Shown: piece by piece, positions 25,102 to 39,082 of the stretch | Layout of the letters: every line of letters begins with the position of its first letter | Numbering within the stretch: the stretch's first letter is position 1 | Assembly (NCBI RefSeq): GCF_029227915.1 | Contig: NC_079881.1 | Location: forward strand, 23,351,501-23,415,500 | Origin: Hydractinia symbiolongicarpus | Taxonomy: Eukaryota; Cnidaria; Hydrozoa; Anthoathecata; Hydractiniidae | Direction of reading: 5' to 3' | Length of the DNA: 64,000 bases | The notes under the pieces: model-generated | Databases searched by the model: none | The model's input: only the letters and a program-made list of their open reading frames with translations | Told to the model about the DNA's origin: nothing | Translations under genes and position numbers: made by a program

Positions 25102-28084
25102 GTTGCGTCACATATTCGTACCAACATGTATTTACCGATATTTTTCCTCTATTACTAGGTTGCATCGCTTTTAACAGTGAAACGATTGACTGTGGGACTT
25201 AATTGAACTGATTTTTGACTTTGACCTTATAAATGTGATAAATGAGGCAGTTTGACTACAAGAAGTAACATTCTTCTTAATTTGATATGATTGCTGGAAC
25301 TCAGCGATTACACTGAGCGCTGTGGTAGCGCTTTTTTTAAAAAATTAAGATAAATAAGTCATTCTTAACTGTGGCACCAATCCTAGCCGGTAGTTCGCGC
25401 TGAAGAAATTGAGACAGTTTCAAAAACTAATTTTCATTGACTTTCTAACGCTATCAATCCGCTTCAGTTACAACGGTTGCGTCACATATTCGTACCAACA
25501 TGTATTTAATGATTTTCTTCCGATATTACTAAAATGTATTGCTTTTAACAGTGAAACGATTCACTGAGGGAATTAATAGAACTGATTCTGGACTGTGACC
25601 TTATAAATGTGATAAATGAGCCAATTGGTGTCCAAAGAATAACATTCTTCTTGATTTGACATGATTGCTGGGATTCAGCGATTACATTATGCTCTGTGGT
25701 AGCGCTTTATTTAAAAATTTAGATAAACAGGAATTTTCTTACTGTGGGACCAATCCTGGCCGTTAGCACGCGCTGAATAAATAGGATCAGTTCCAAAGAC
25801 TACATTTCATTGACTTTCTAGCAGCATAAATCCGTTTGAATTACAACGGTTGCGTCACATATTCGTACCAACATGTACTTAGCGATAGTATTCGGATATT
25901 ACTAAGTTTTATCGCTTTTAACAGTGAAACGATTGACCGTGGGACTTAATTGAACTAATTCTGGACTATGACCTTATAAAAGTGATAAATGAGCCAATTT
26001 GACTCCAAGGAATAACATTGTTCTTAATTCAATATGATTTCTGGAATTCAGCGAGTACACTAGGCCTTGTTATAGCGCTTTATTTAAAAATTTAGATAAA
26101 TAAATCATTTTTTACTGTGGGATTAATCCTAGCCCTTAGCTCGCGCTGAAGAAATAGAGACAGTTTCAAAAACTACATTTTATTGACTTTCTAACGGTGC
26201 CAATCCGTTTGAGTTACAGCGGTTGCGTTACATATTCGTACCAACATGTATTTTGTGATTTTCTTCCGATATTACTAAGTTGTTTTGCATTTAACAATGA
26301 AGCGATTGACTGTGGGAATTAATTGAACTGATTTTGGACTGTGACCTTATAAATGTTATAAGTGAGGCAATTGGACTCCAAGAAATAACATTCTTCTTAA
26401 CTTGACATGATTGTGGGAACTCAGCGATTGCACTAGACACCGTGGTAGCGCTCCATTTAAAAATTTAGATAAATAAGTCATTTTTACTGTGGGACCAATC
26501 CTAGCCGTTAGCGTGCGCTGAAGTTATAGAGACAGTTTCAAAAACTCCATTTCATTGACTTTCTAACAGTGTCAATCCGTTTGAGTTACAACGGTTGCGT
26601 CACATATTCGTACCAACATGTATTTAGCGATAGGATTCGGATATTACTAGGTTACATCACTTTTAACAGTGAAACGTTTGACTGTGGGACTTAATTGAAC
26701 TGACTTTGGACTTTGACCTTATAAATGTGATAAATGAGCCAGCTTGACTACAACAAATAACATTCTTATTAATCTGACATGATTGCTGGAACTCAGCGAT
26801 TACACTGGGCGCTGTGGTAGCGTTTTATTTAAAAATTTAGATAAATAAGTCTTTTTTTACTGTGGCACCAATCCTAGCCGTTAGGTCGCGCTGAAGAAAT
26901 AGGAACAGTTCTAAAGACTACATTTCATTGACTTTCTAGCGTTATAGATCCGTTTGAGTTACAACGGTTGAGTCACATATTCGTAACAACATGTATTTAG
27001 CGATAGTATTCGGATGTTACTAGGTTGCATCGCTTTTAACAGTGAAACGATTGACTGTGGGACTTAATTGAACTGATTTTTGACTTTGACCTTATAAATG
27101 TGATAAATGAGGCAGTTTGACTACAAGAAGTAACATTCTTCTTCATTTGACATGATTGCTGGAACTCAGCGATTACACTGGGCGCTGTGGTAGCGCTTTA
27201 TTACAAAATTAAGATAAATAAGTCATTTTTAACTGTGGCACCAATCCTAGCCGGTAGTTCGCGTTGAAGAAGTAGAGACAGTTTCAAAAACTACATTTCA
27301 TTTACTTTCTAACGGTGTCAATCCGTTTGAGTTACAACGGTTGCGTCACATATTCGTACCAACATATATTTTGTGATTTTCTTCCGATATTACTAAGTTG
27401 TTTTGCTTTTAACAATGAAACGATTGACTGTGGGAATTAATTGAACTGATTTTGGACTGTGACCTTATAAATGTTATAAGTGAGACAATTGGACTCCAAG
27501 AAATAACATTCTTCTTAACTTGACATGATTGTGGGAACTCAGCGATTGCACTAGACACCGTGGTAGCGCTCCATTTAAAAATTTAAATAAATAAGTCATT
27601 TTTACTGTGGGACCAATCCTAGCTGTTAGCGCGCGCTGAAGATATAGAGACAGTTTCAAAAACTCCATTTCATTGACTTTCTAACAGTGTCAATCCGTTT
27701 GAGTTACAACGGTTGCGTCACATATTCGTACCAACATGTATTTAGCGATAGTATTCGGATATTACTAGGTTACATCGCTTTTAACAGTGAAACGTTTGAC
27801 TGTGGGACTTAATTGAACTGACTTTGGACTTTGACCTTATAAATGTGATAAATGAGCCAGCTTGACTACAACAAATAACCTTCTTATTAATCTGACATGA
27901 TTGCTGGAACTCAGCGATTACACTGGGCGCTGTGGTAGTGTTTTATTTAAAAATTTAGATAAATAAGTCTTTTTTTACTGTGACACCAATCCTAGCCGTT
28001 AGTTCGCGCTGAGGAAATAGGAACAGTTCTAAAGACTACATTTCATTGACTTTCTAGCGTTATAAATCCGTTTGAGTTTAAACG
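25102..28084. repeat. 8-mer higher-order repeat (2983 bp), copy 1
   Basis: Eight monomers, those starting at 25318 through 27928 plus the tail before 25318, repeat exactly 2983 bp later with no length change. The left limit is set by base 25101 (T) against 28084 (G). A shared marker is TTTACCGAT after the core (near 25134 and 28117). Confidence 0.9.
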
Positions 28085-31067
28085 GTTGCGTCACATATTC
28101 GTACCAACATGTATTTACCGATATTTTTCCTCTATTACTAGGTTGCATCGCTTTTAACAGTGAAACGATTGACTGTGGGACTTAATTGAACTGATTCTTG
28201 ACTTTGACCTTATAAATGTGATAAATGAGGCAGTTTGACTACAAGAAGTAACATTCTTCTTAATTTGATATGATTGCTGGAACTCAGCGATTACACTGAG
28301 CGCTGTGGTAGCGCTTTTTTTAAAAAATTAAGATAAATAAGTCATTCTTAACTGTGGCACCAATCCTAGCCGGTAGTTCGCGCTGAAGAAATTGAGACAG
28401 TTTCAAAAACTAATTTTCATTGACTTTCTAACGCTATCAATCCGCTTCAGTTACAACGGTTGCGTCACATATTCGTACCAACATGTATTTAATGATTTTC
28501 TTCCGATATTACTAAAATGTATTGCTTTTAACAGTGAAACGATTCACTGAGGGAATTAATAGAACTGATTCTGGACTGTGACCTTATAAATGTGATAAAT
28601 GAGCCAATTGGTGTCCAAAGAATAACATTCTTCTTGATTTGACATGATTGCTGGGATTCAGCGATTACATTATGCTCTGTGGTAGCGCTTTATTTAAAAA
28701 TTTAGATAAACAGGAATTTTCTTACTGTGGGACCAATCCTGGCCGTTAGCACGCGCTGAATAAATAGGATCAGTTCCAAAGACTACATTTCATTGACTTT
28801 CTAGCAGCATAAATCCGTTTGAATTACAACGGTTGCGTCACATATTCGTACCAACATGTACTTAGCGATAGTATTCGGATATTACTAAGTTTTATCGCTT
28901 TTAACAGTGAAACGATTGACCGTGGGACTTAATTGAACTAATTCTGGACTATGACCTTATAAAAGTGATAAATGAGCCAATTTGACTCCAAGGAATAACA
29001 TTGTTCTTAATTCAATATGATTTCTGGAATTCAGCGAGTACACTAGGCCTTGTTATAGCGCTTTATTTAAAAATTTAGATAAATAAATCATTTTTTACTG
29101 TGGGATTAATCCTAGCCCTTAGCTCGCGCTGAAGAAATAGAGACAGTTTCAAAAACTACATTTTATTGACTTTCTAACGGTGCCAATCCGTTTGAGTTAC
29201 AGCGGTTGCGTTACATATTCGTACCAACATGTATTTTGTGATTTTCTTCCGATATTACTAAGTTGTTTTGCATTTAACAATGAAGCGATTGACTGTGGGA
29301 ATTAATTGAACTGATTTTGGACTGTGACCTTATAAATGTTATAAGTGAGACAATTGGACTCCAAGAAATAACATTCTTCTTAACTTGACATGATTGTGGG
29401 AACTCAGCGATTGCACTAGACACCGTGGTAGCGCTCCATTTAAAAATTTAGATAAATAAGTCATTTTTACTGTGGGACCAATCCTAGCCGTTAGCGTGCG
29501 CTGAAGTTATAGAGACAGTTTCAAAAACTCCATTTCATTGACTTTCTAACAGTGTCAATCCGTTTGAGTTACAACGGTTGCGTCACATATTCGTACCAAC
29601 ATGTATTTAGCGATAGGATTCGGATATTACTAGGTTACATCGCTTTTAACAGTGAAACGTTTGACTGTGGGACTTAATTGAACTGACTTTGGACTTTGAC
29701 CTTATAAATGTGATAAATGAGCCAGCTTGACTACAACAAATAACATTCTTATTAATCTGACATGATTGCTGGAACTCAGCGATTACACTGGGCGCTGTGG
29801 TAGCGTTTTATTTAAAAATTTAGATAAATAAGTCTTTTTTTACTGTGGCACCAATCCTAGCCGTTAGGTCGCGCTGAAGAAATAGGAACAGTTCTAAAGA
29901 CTACATTTCATTGACTTTCTAGCGTTATAAATCCGTTTGAGTTACAACGGTTGAGTCACATATTCGTAACAACATGTATTTAGCGATAGTATTCGGATGT
30001 TACTAGGTTGCATCGCTTTTAACAGTGAAACGATTGACTGTGGGACTTAATTGAACTGATTTTTGACTTTGACCTTATAAATGTGATAAATGAGGCAGTT
30101 TGACTACAAGAAGTAACATTCTTCTTCATTTGACATGATTGCTGGAACTCAGCGATTACACTGGGCGCTGTGGTAGCGCTTTATTACAAAATTAAGATAA
30201 ATAAGTCATTTTTAACTGTGGCACCAATCCTAGCCGGTAGTTCGCGTTGAGGAAGTAGAGACAGTTTCAAAAACTACATTTCATTTACTTTCTAACGGTG
30301 TCAATCCGTTTGAGTTACAACGGTTGCGTCACATATTCGTACCAACATATATTTTGTGATTTTCTTCCGATATTACTAAGTTGTTTTGCTTTTAACAATG
30401 AAACGATTGACTGTGGGAATTAATTGAACTGATTTTGGACTGTGACCTTATAAATGTTATAAGTGAGACAATTGGACTCCAAGAAATAACATTCTTCTTA
30501 ACTTGACATGATTGTGGGAACTCAGCGATTGCACTAGACACCGTGGTAGCGCTCCATTTAAAAATTTAAATAAATAAGTCATTTTTACTGTGGGACCAAT
30601 CCTAGCTGTTAGCGCGCGCTGAAGATATAGAGACAGTTTCAAAAACTCCATTTCATTGACTTTCTAACAGTGTCAATCCGTTTGAGTTACAACGGTTGCG
30701 TCACATATTCGTACCAACATGTATTTAGCGATAGTATTCGGATATTACTAGGTTACATCGCTTTTAACAGTGAAACGTTTGACTGTGGGACTTAATTGAA
30801 CTGACTTTGGACTTTGACCTTATAAATGTGATAAATGAGCCAGCTTGACTACAACAAATAACCTTCTTATTAATCTGACATGATTGCTGGAACTCAGCGA
30901 TTACACTGGGCGCTGTGGTAGTGTTTTATTTAAAAATTTAGATAAATAAGTCTTTTTTTACTGTGACACCAATCCTAGCCGTTAGTTCGCGCTGAGGAAA
31001 TAGGAACAGTTCTAAAGACTACATTTCATTGACTTTCTAGCGTTATAAATCCGTTTGAGTTTAAACG
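28085..31067. repeat. 8-mer higher-order repeat (2983 bp), copy 2
   Basis: Near-identical to 25102-28084. The five differences I found (copy 1/copy 2) are 26367 G/29350 A, 26659 A/29642 G, 26947 G/29930 A, 27268 A/30251 G and 28197 C/31180 T, the last in the run-on beyond the unit. Five substitutions in about 3 kb indicate a recent duplication. Confidence 0.9.
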
Positions 31068-32490
31068 GTTGCGTCACATATTCGTACCAACATGTATTTA
31101 GCGATAGTATTCGGATGTTACTAGGTTGCATCGCTTTTAACAGTGAAACGATTGACTGTGGGACTTAATTGAACTGATTTTTGACTTTGACCTTATAAAT
31201 GTGATAAATGAGGCAGTTTGACTACAAGAAGTAACATTCTTCTTAATTTGACATGATTGCTGGAACTCAGCGATTACACTGGGCGCTGTGGTAACGCTTT
31301 ATTACAAAATTAAGATAATAAGTCATTTTTAACTGCGGCACCAATCCTAGCCGGGAGTTCGCGTTGAAGAAATAGAGACAGTTTCAAAAACTACATTTTA
31401 TTGATTCTCTAACTTTGTCAATCCGTTTGAGTTACAACGGTTGCGTCACATATTCGTACTAACATGTATTTAGTGATTTTTTTCCGCTATTACTAGGTTG
31501 CATCGCTTTTAACAGTGAAACGATTGATTCTGGGACTTAATTGAACTGATTTTGGACTGTGACCTTATAAATGTTATAAGTGAGACAATTGGACTCCAAG
31601 GAATAACATTCTTCTTAACTTGACATGATTGTGGGAACTCAGCGATTACATTGGACCCCGTGGTAGCGCTCCATTTAAAAATTTAGATAAATAAGACATT
31701 TTTACTGTGGGACCAATCCTAGCCGTTAGTTCGTGCTGAAGAAATAGGAACAGTTCCAAAGACTACATTTCATTGACATTCTAGCGGTATAAATCCGTTT
31801 GAGTTACAACGTTTGCGTCACATATTCGTACCAACATGTATTTAGCCATAGTATTCGGATATTACTAGGTTGCATCGCTTTTCACAGTGAAACGATTGAC
31901 TGTGGGACTTAATTGAACTGATTTTAGACTTTGACCTTATAAATGTGATAAATGAGGCAGTTTGACTACAAGAATCTTAATTTGACATGATTGCGGGAAC
32001 TGAGCGATTACACTGAGCGCTGTGGTAGCGCTTTAATAAAAAATTAAGATAAATAAGTCATTTTTAACTGTGGCACCAATCCTAGCCGGTAGTTTGCGTT
32101 GAAGAAGTAGAGACAGTTTCAAAAACTACATTTCATTTACTTTCTAACGGTGTCAATCCGTTTGAGTTACAACTGTTGCGTCAAATATTCGTACCAACAT
32201 GTATTTAGCGATATTTTTCCTCTATTACTAGGTTGCATCGCTTTTAAAAGTGAAACGATTGACTGTGGGACTTAATTGAACTGATTTTTGACTTTGACCT
32301 TATAAATGTGATAAATGAGGCAGTTTGACTACAAGAAGTAACATTCTTCTTAATTTGATATGATTGCTGGAACTCAGCGATTACACTGAGCGCTGTGGTA
32401 GCCCTTTTTTTAAAAAATTAAGATAAATAAGTCATTCTTAACTGTGGCACCAATCCTAGCCGGTAGTTCGCGCTGAAGAAATTGAGACAT
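30265..32490. repeat. 6-mer higher-order repeat (2226 bp), copy 1
   Basis: Monomers at 30539, 30911, 31284, 31656, 32018 and 32391 correspond to those 2226 bp later. Base 30264 (G) against 32490 (T) sets the left limit. Six monomers would normally span about 2234 bp; the shortfall is mostly the 10-bp deletion at 31974/31975. Confidence 0.88.
31971..31980 (+). other. 10-bp deletion in monomer tail (first occurrence)
   Basis: AGAA joins directly to TCTTAA, where other monomers have GTAACATTCT between them. This makes the monomer at 31656 only 362 bp long. The lost segment removes the right half of the AAGAA/TTCTT dyad. Confidence 0.9.
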
Positions 32491-33873
32491 TTTCAAAAAC
32501 TACATTTCATTTACTTTCTAACGGTGTCAATCCGTTTGAGTTACAACGGTTGCGTCACATATTCGTACCAACATATATTTTGTGATTTTCTTCCGATATT
32601 ACTAAGTTGTTTTGCTTTTAACAATGAAACGATTGACTGTGGGAATTAATTGAACTGATTTTGGACTGTGACCTTATAAATGTTATAAGTGAGACAATTG
32701 GACTCCAAGAAATAACATTCTTCTTAACTTGACATGATTGTGGGAACTCAGCGATTGCACTAGACACCGTGGTAGCGCTCCATTTAAAAATTTAAATAAA
32801 TAAGTCATTTTTACTGTGGGACCAATCCTAGCCGTTAGCGCGCGCTGAAGATATAGAGACAGTTTCAAAAACTCCATTTCATTGACTTTCTAACAGTGTC
32901 AATCCGTTTGAGTTACAACGGTTGCGTCACATATTCGTACCAACATGTATTTAGCGATAGTATTCGGATATTACTAGGTTACATCGCTTTTAACAGTGAA
33001 ACGTTTGACTGTGGGACTTAATTGAACTGACTTTGGACTTTGACCTTATAAATGTGATAAATGAGCCAGCTTGACTACAACAAATAACCTTCTTATTAAT
33101 CTGACATGATTGCTGGAACTCAGCGATTACACTGGGCGCTGTGGTAGTGTTTTATTTAAAAATTTAGATAAATAAGTCTTTTTTTACTGTGACACCAATC
33201 CTAGCCGTTAGTTCGCGCTGAGGAAATAGGAACAGTTCTAAAGACTACATTTCATTGACTTTCTAGCGTTATAAATCCGTTTGAGTTAAAACGGTTGCGT
33301 CACATATTCGTACCAACATGTATTTAGCGATAGTATTCGGATGTTACTAGGTTGCATCGCTTTTAACAGTGAAACGATTGACTGTGGGACTTAATTGAAC
33401 TGATTTTTGACTTTAACCTTATAAATGTGATAAATGAGGCAGTTTGACTACAAGAAGTAACATTCTTCTTAATTTGACATGATTGCTGGAACTCAGCGAT
33501 TACACTGGGCGCTGTGGTAACGCTTTATTACAAAATTAAGATAATAAGTCATTTTTAACTGCGGCACCAATCCTAGCCGGGAGTTCGCGTTGAAGAAATA
33601 GAGACAGTTTCAAAAACTACATTTTATTGATTCTCTAACTTTGTCAATCCGTTTGAGTTACAACGGTTGCGTCACATATTCGTACTAACATGTATTTAGT
33701 GATTTTTTTCCGCTATTACTAGGTTGCATCGCTTTTAACAGTGAAACGATTGATTCTGGGACTTAATTGAACTGATTTTGGACTGTGACCTTATAAATGT
33801 TATAAGTGAGACAATTGGACTCCAAGAAATAACATTCTTCTTAACTTGACATGATTGTGGGAACTCAGCGATT

Positions 33874-33922
33874 GCACTAGACACCGTGGTAGCGCTCCAT
33901 TTAAAAATTTAGATAAATAAGT
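33874..33922. repeat. Conversion-like patch in the 6-mer copy 2
   Basis: At 33874, 33877, 33879, 33883 and 33922 this copy carries G, C, A, A and T. The aligned monomers at 31656 and 36108 carry A, T, G, C and A. The patch bases match the CACCGTGG monomers (30539, 32765, 34991). The sequence on both sides, including the 10-bp deletion further right, stays with the 6-mer register. That pattern is a short exchange tract without change in copy number. Confidence 0.75.
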
Positions 33923-34196
33923 CATTTTTACTGTGGGACCAATCCTAGCCGTTAGTTCGCGCTGAAGAAATAGGAACAGTTCCAAAGACTACATTTCATT
34001 GACATTCTAGCGGTATAAATCCGTTTGAGTTACAACGTTTGCGTCACATATTCGTACCAACATGTATTTAGCCATAGTATTCGGATATTACTAGGTTGCA
34101 TCGCTTTTCACAGTGAAACGATTGACTGTGGGACTTAATTGAACTGATTTTAGACTTTGACCTTATGAATGTGATAAATGAGGCAGTTTGACTACA

Positions 34197-34206
34197 AGAA
34201 TCTTAA
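34197..34206 (+). other. 10-bp deletion in monomer tail (second occurrence)
   Basis: The same deletion, 2226 bp after the first, in the monomer at 33882 (362 bp). It is inherited through the 6-mer duplication. Confidence 0.9.
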
Positions 34207-34716
34207 TTTGACATGATTGCGGGAACTGAGCGATTACACTGAGCGCTGTGTTAGCGCTTTAATAAAAAATTATGATAAATAAGTCATTTTTAACTGTGGC
34301 GCCAATCCTAGCCGGTAGTTCGCGTTGAAGAAGTAGAGACAGTTTCAAAAACTACATTTCATTTACTTTCTAACGGTGTCAATCCGTTTGAGTTACAACT
34401 GTGGCGTCACATATTCGTACCAACATGTATTTAGCGATATTTTTCCTCTATTACTAGGTTGCATCGCTTTTAACAGTGAAACGATTGACTGTGGGACTTA
34501 ATTGAACTGATTTTTGACTTTGACCTTATAAATGTGATAAATGAGGCAGTTTGACTACAAGAAGTAACATTCTTCTTAATTTGATATGATTGCTGGAACT
34601 CAGAGATTACACTGAGCGCTGTGGTAGCGCTTTTTTTAAAAAATTAAGATAAATAAGTCATTCTTAACTGTGGCACCAATCCTAGCCGGTAGTTCGCGCT
34701 GAAGAAATTGAGACAT

Positions 34717-36230
34717 TTTCAAAAACTACATTTCATTTACTTTCTAACGGTGTCAATCCGTTTGAGTTACAACGGTTGCGTCACATATTCGTACCAACAT
34801 GTATTTTGTGATTTTCTTCCGATATTACTAAGTTGTTTTGCTTTTAACAATGAAACGATTGACTGTGGGAATTAATTGAACTGATTTTGGACTGTGACCT
34901 TATAAATGTTATAAGTAAGACATTTGGACTCCAAGAAATAACATTCTTCTTAACTTGACATGATTGTGGGAACTCAGCGATTGCACTAGACACCGTGGTA
35001 GCGCTCCATTTAAAAATTTAGATAAATAAGTCATTTTTACTGTGGGACCAGTCCTAGCCGTTAGCGCGCGCTGAAGATATAGAGACAGTTTCAAAAACTC
35101 CATTTCATTGACTTTCTAACAGTGTCAATCCGTTTGAGTTACAACGGTTGCGTCACATATTCGTACCAACATGTATTTAGCGATAGTATTCGGATATTAC
35201 TAGGTTACATCGCTTTTAACAGTGAAACGTTTGACTGTGGGACTTAATTGAACTGACTTTGGACTTTGACTTTATAAATGTGATAAATGAGCCAGCTTGA
35301 CTACAACAAATAACCTTCTTATTAATCTGACATGATTGCTGGAACTCAGCGATTACACTGGGCGCTGTGGTAGCGTTTTATTTAAAAATTTAGATAAATA
35401 AGTCTTTTTTTACTGTGACACCAATACTAGCCGTTAGTTCGCGCTGAAGAAATAGAAACAGTTCTAAAGACTACATTTCATTGACTTTCTAGCGTTATAA
35501 ATCCGTTTGAGTTACAACGGTTGCGTCACATATTCGTACCAACATGTATTTAGCGATAGTATTCGGATGTTACTAGGTTGCATCGCTTTTAACAGTGAAA
35601 CGATTAACTGTTGGACTTAATTGAACTGATTTTGGACTTTGACCTTATAAATGTGATAAATGAGGCATTTTGACTACAAGAAGTAACATTCTTCTTAATT
35701 TGACATGATTGCTGGAACTCAGCGATTACACTGGGCGCTGTGGTAACGCTTTATTACAAAATTAAGATAATAAGTCATTTTTAACTGTGGCACCAATCCT
35801 AGCCGGTAGTTCGCGTTGAAGAAATAGAGACAGTTTCAAAAACTACATTTTATTGATTCTCTAACTTTGTCAATCCGTTTGAGTTACAACGGTTGCGTCA
35901 CATATTCGTACCAACATGTATTTAGCGATTTTTTTCCGCTATTACTAGGTTGCATCGCTTTTAACAGTGAAACGATTGATTCTGGGACTTAATTGAACTG
36001 ATTTTGGACTGTGACCTTATAAATGTTATAAGTGAGACAATTGGACTCCAAGAAATAACATTCTTCTTAACTTGACATGATTGTGGGAACTCAGCGATTA
36101 CATTGGACCCCGTGGTAGCGCTCCATTTAAAAATTTAGATAAATAAGACATTTTTACTGTGGGACCAATCCTAGCCGTTAGTTCGCGCTAAAGAAATAGG
36201 AACAGTTCCAAAGACTACATTTCATTGACA
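34717..36230. repeat. 6-mer higher-order repeat, partial copy 3
   Basis: Monomers at 34991, 35363, 35736 and 36108 continue the series, including ACATTGGACCCC and AATAAGACATTTTT, and then the array leaves it. The expected monomer with the 10-bp deletion is missing. This copy is more diverged (35275 region GACTTTATAAATG, 34918 region AAGACATTTGG). Confidence 0.75.
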
Positions 36231-38342
36231 TTCTAGCGGTATAAATCCGTTTGAGTTACGACGGTGGCGTCACATATTCGTACCAACATGTATTTAGCGA
36301 TAGTATTCGGATATTACTAGGTTGCATCGCTTTTAACAGTGAAATGATTGATTCTGGGACTTAATTGAACTGATTTTGGACTGTGACCTTATAAATGTTA
36401 TAAGTGAGACAATTGGACTCCAAGAGAAAACATTCTTCTTAACTTGACATGATTGTGGGAACTCAGCGATTACACTGGACCCCGTGGTAGCGCTGCATTT
36501 AAAAATTTAGATAAATAAGTCATTTTTACTGTGGGACCAATCCTAGCCGTTAGTTCGCGCTAAAGAAATAGGAACAGTTCCAAAGACTACATTTCATTGA
36601 CATTCTAGCGGTATAAATCCGTTTGAGTTACAACGGTGGCGTCACATATTCGTACCAACATGTATTTAGCCATGGTATTCGGATATTACTTGGTTGCATC
36701 GCTTTTAACAGTGAAACGATTGACTGTGGGACTTAATTGAACTGATTTTGGACTTTGACCTTATAAATGTGATAAATGAGGCAGTTTGACTACAAGAAGT
36801 AACATTCTTCTTAATTTGACATAATTGCGGGAACTCAGTGATTACACTGAGCGCTGTGGTAGCGCTTTATTAAAAAATTAAGATAAATAAGTTATTTTTA
36901 ACTGTGGCACCAATCCTAGCCGGTAGTTCGCGCTAAAGAAATAGAGACAGTTTCAAAAACTACATTTCATTTACTTTCTAACGGTGTCAATCCGTTTGAG
37001 TTACAACGGTTGCGTCACATATTCGTACCAACATGTATTTAGCGATACTTTTCCTCTATTACTAGGTTGCATCGCTTTTAACAGTGAAACGATTGACTGT
37101 GGGACTTAATTGAACTGATTTTGGACTTTGACCTTATGAATGTGATAAATGAGGCAGTTTGACTACAAGAAGTAACATTCTTCTTAATTTGACATGATTG
37201 CTGGAACTCAGCGATTACACTGAACGCTGTGGTAGCGCTTTATTAAAAAATTAAGATAAATAAGTCATTTTTAACTGTGGCACCAATCCTAGCCGGTAGT
37301 TCGCGCTGAAGAAATAGAGACAGTTTAAAAAACTACATTTCATTTACTTTCTAACGGTGTCAGTCCGTTTAAGTTACAACGGTTCTGTCACATATTCGTA
37401 CCAACATGTATTTAGTGATTTTCTTCCGATATTACTAGGTTGCATCGCTTTTAACAGTGAAACGATTGACTGTGGGACTTAATTGAACTAACTTTGGACT
37501 GTGACCTGATAAATGTAATAAATGAGACAATTGGTCTCCAAGAAATAACATTCTTCTTAATTTGAAATGATTGCCGGACTCAGGCATTACACTGGGCGCT
37601 GTAGTAGCGCTTCATTTAAAAATTAAGATAAATAAGTCATTTTTAACTGTGGCACCAATCCTAGCCGGTAGTTCGCGCTGAAGAAATAGAGACAGTTTCA
37701 AAAACTACATTTAATTTACTTTCTAACGGTGTCAATCCTTTTGAGTTACAACGGTTGCGTCACATATTCGTACCAACATGTATTTAGCCATAGTATTCGG
37801 ATATTACTAGGTTGCACCGCTTTTAACAGTGAAACGATTGACTGTGGGACTTAATTGAACTGATTTTGGACTTTGACCTTATAAATGTGATAAATGAGGC
37901 AGTTTGACTGCAAGAAGTAACATTCTTCTTAATTTGACATGATTGCGGGAACTCAGTGATTACACTGAGCGCTGTGGTAGCGCTTTATTAAAAAATTAAG
38001 ATAAATAAGTCATTTTTAACTGTGGCACCAATCCTAGCCGGTAGTTCGCGCTGAAGAAATAGAGACAGTTTCAAAAACTACATTTCATTTACTTTCGAAC
38101 GGTGTCAATCCTTTTGAGTTACAACGGTTGCGTCACATATTCGTACCAACATGTATTTAGCGATATTTCTCCTCTATTACTAGGTTGCATCGCTTTTAAC
38201 AGTGAAACGATTGACTGTGGGTCTTAATTGAACTAACTTTGGACTGTGACCTGATAAATGTAATAAATGAGACAATTGGTCTCCAAGAAATAACATTCTT
38301 CTTAACTTGACATGATTGTGGGAACTCAGCGATTACACTAGA

Positions 38343-39082
38343 CTCCGTGGTAGCGCTCCATTTAAAAATTTAGATAAATAAGTCATTTTTACTGTGGGAC
38401 CAATCCTAGCCGTTAGCGCGCTGAAGATATAGAGACAGTTTTAAAAACTCCATTTCATTGACCTTCTAACAGTGTCAATCCGTTGGAGTTACAACGGTTG
38501 CGTCACATATTCGTACCAACATGTATTTAGCGATAGTATTCCGATATTACTAGGTTGCATCGCTTTTAACAGTGAAACGATTGACTGTGGGTCTTAATTG
38601 AACTAACTTTGGACTGTGACCTGATAAATGTAATAAATGAGACAATTGGTCTCCAAGAAATAACATTCTTCTTAACTTGACATGATTGTGGGAACTCAGC
38701 GATTACACTAGACTCCGTGGTAGCGCTCCATTTAAAAATTTAGATAAATAAGTCATTTTTACTGTGGGACCAATCCTAGCCGTTAGCGCGCTGAAGATAT
38801 AGAGACAGTTTTAAAAACTCCATTTCATTGACCTTCTAACAGTGTCAATCCGTTGGAGTTACAACGGTTGCGTCACATATTCGTACCAACATGTATTTAG
38901 CGATAGTATTCCGATATTACTAGGTTGCATCGCTTTTAACAGTGAAACGATTGATTCTGGGACTTAATTGAACTGATTTTGGACTGTGACCTTATAAATG
39001 TTATAAGTGAGACAATTGGACTCCAAGAAAAAACATTCTTCTTAACTTGACATGATTGTGGGAACTCAGCGATTACACTGGA
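38343..39082. repeat. Tandem 370-bp monomer duplication
   Basis: Monomers at 38343 and 38713 are nearly identical and both 370 bp. Each has lost two bases in the GCGCGC run (GTTAGCGCGCTGAAG). They share GTGGGTCTTAATTG, CCGTTGGAG and GACTCCGTGG. A third member lies at 40201. Confidence 0.88.

Larger units (their letters stand above)
32491..34716. repeat. 6-mer higher-order repeat (2226 bp), copy 2
   Basis: Second copy, with monomers at 32765, 33137, 33510, 33882, 34244 and 34617. It keeps the 10-bp deletion (34200/34201), so the deletion predates the duplication. It differs from copies 1 and 3 by the patch at 33874-33922. Confidence 0.88.
23829..36107. repeat. Block VII: family C monomers, 33 copies
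   Basis: Monomers start at 23829, 24200, 24573, 24945, 25318, 25692, 26065, 26438, 26810, 27183, 27556, 27928, 28301, 28675, 29048, 29421, 29793, 30166, 30539, 30911, 31284, 31656, 32018, 32391, 32765, 33137, 33510, 33882, 34244, 34617, 34991, 35363 and 35736. Markers are CACCGTGGTAGCGCTCC, AAAAACTCCATTTCATTG, TCTAACAGTGTC, GAAACGTTTGACTG and TGATTCTCTAACTTTGTC. Monomers at 25692, 26065, 28675 and 29048 are family B relics embedded in the C higher-order unit. Confidence 0.85.

Noticed and set aside
27474-35103. Five minus-strand open frames of 61-64 codons (27474, 30457, 32683, 33800, 34909)
   Set aside because: They are the same stretch of the same monomer type, repeated with the 8-mer and 6-mer units. 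The frame at 33800 differs because of the conversion patch. Recurrence reflects DNA duplication, not coding constraint.
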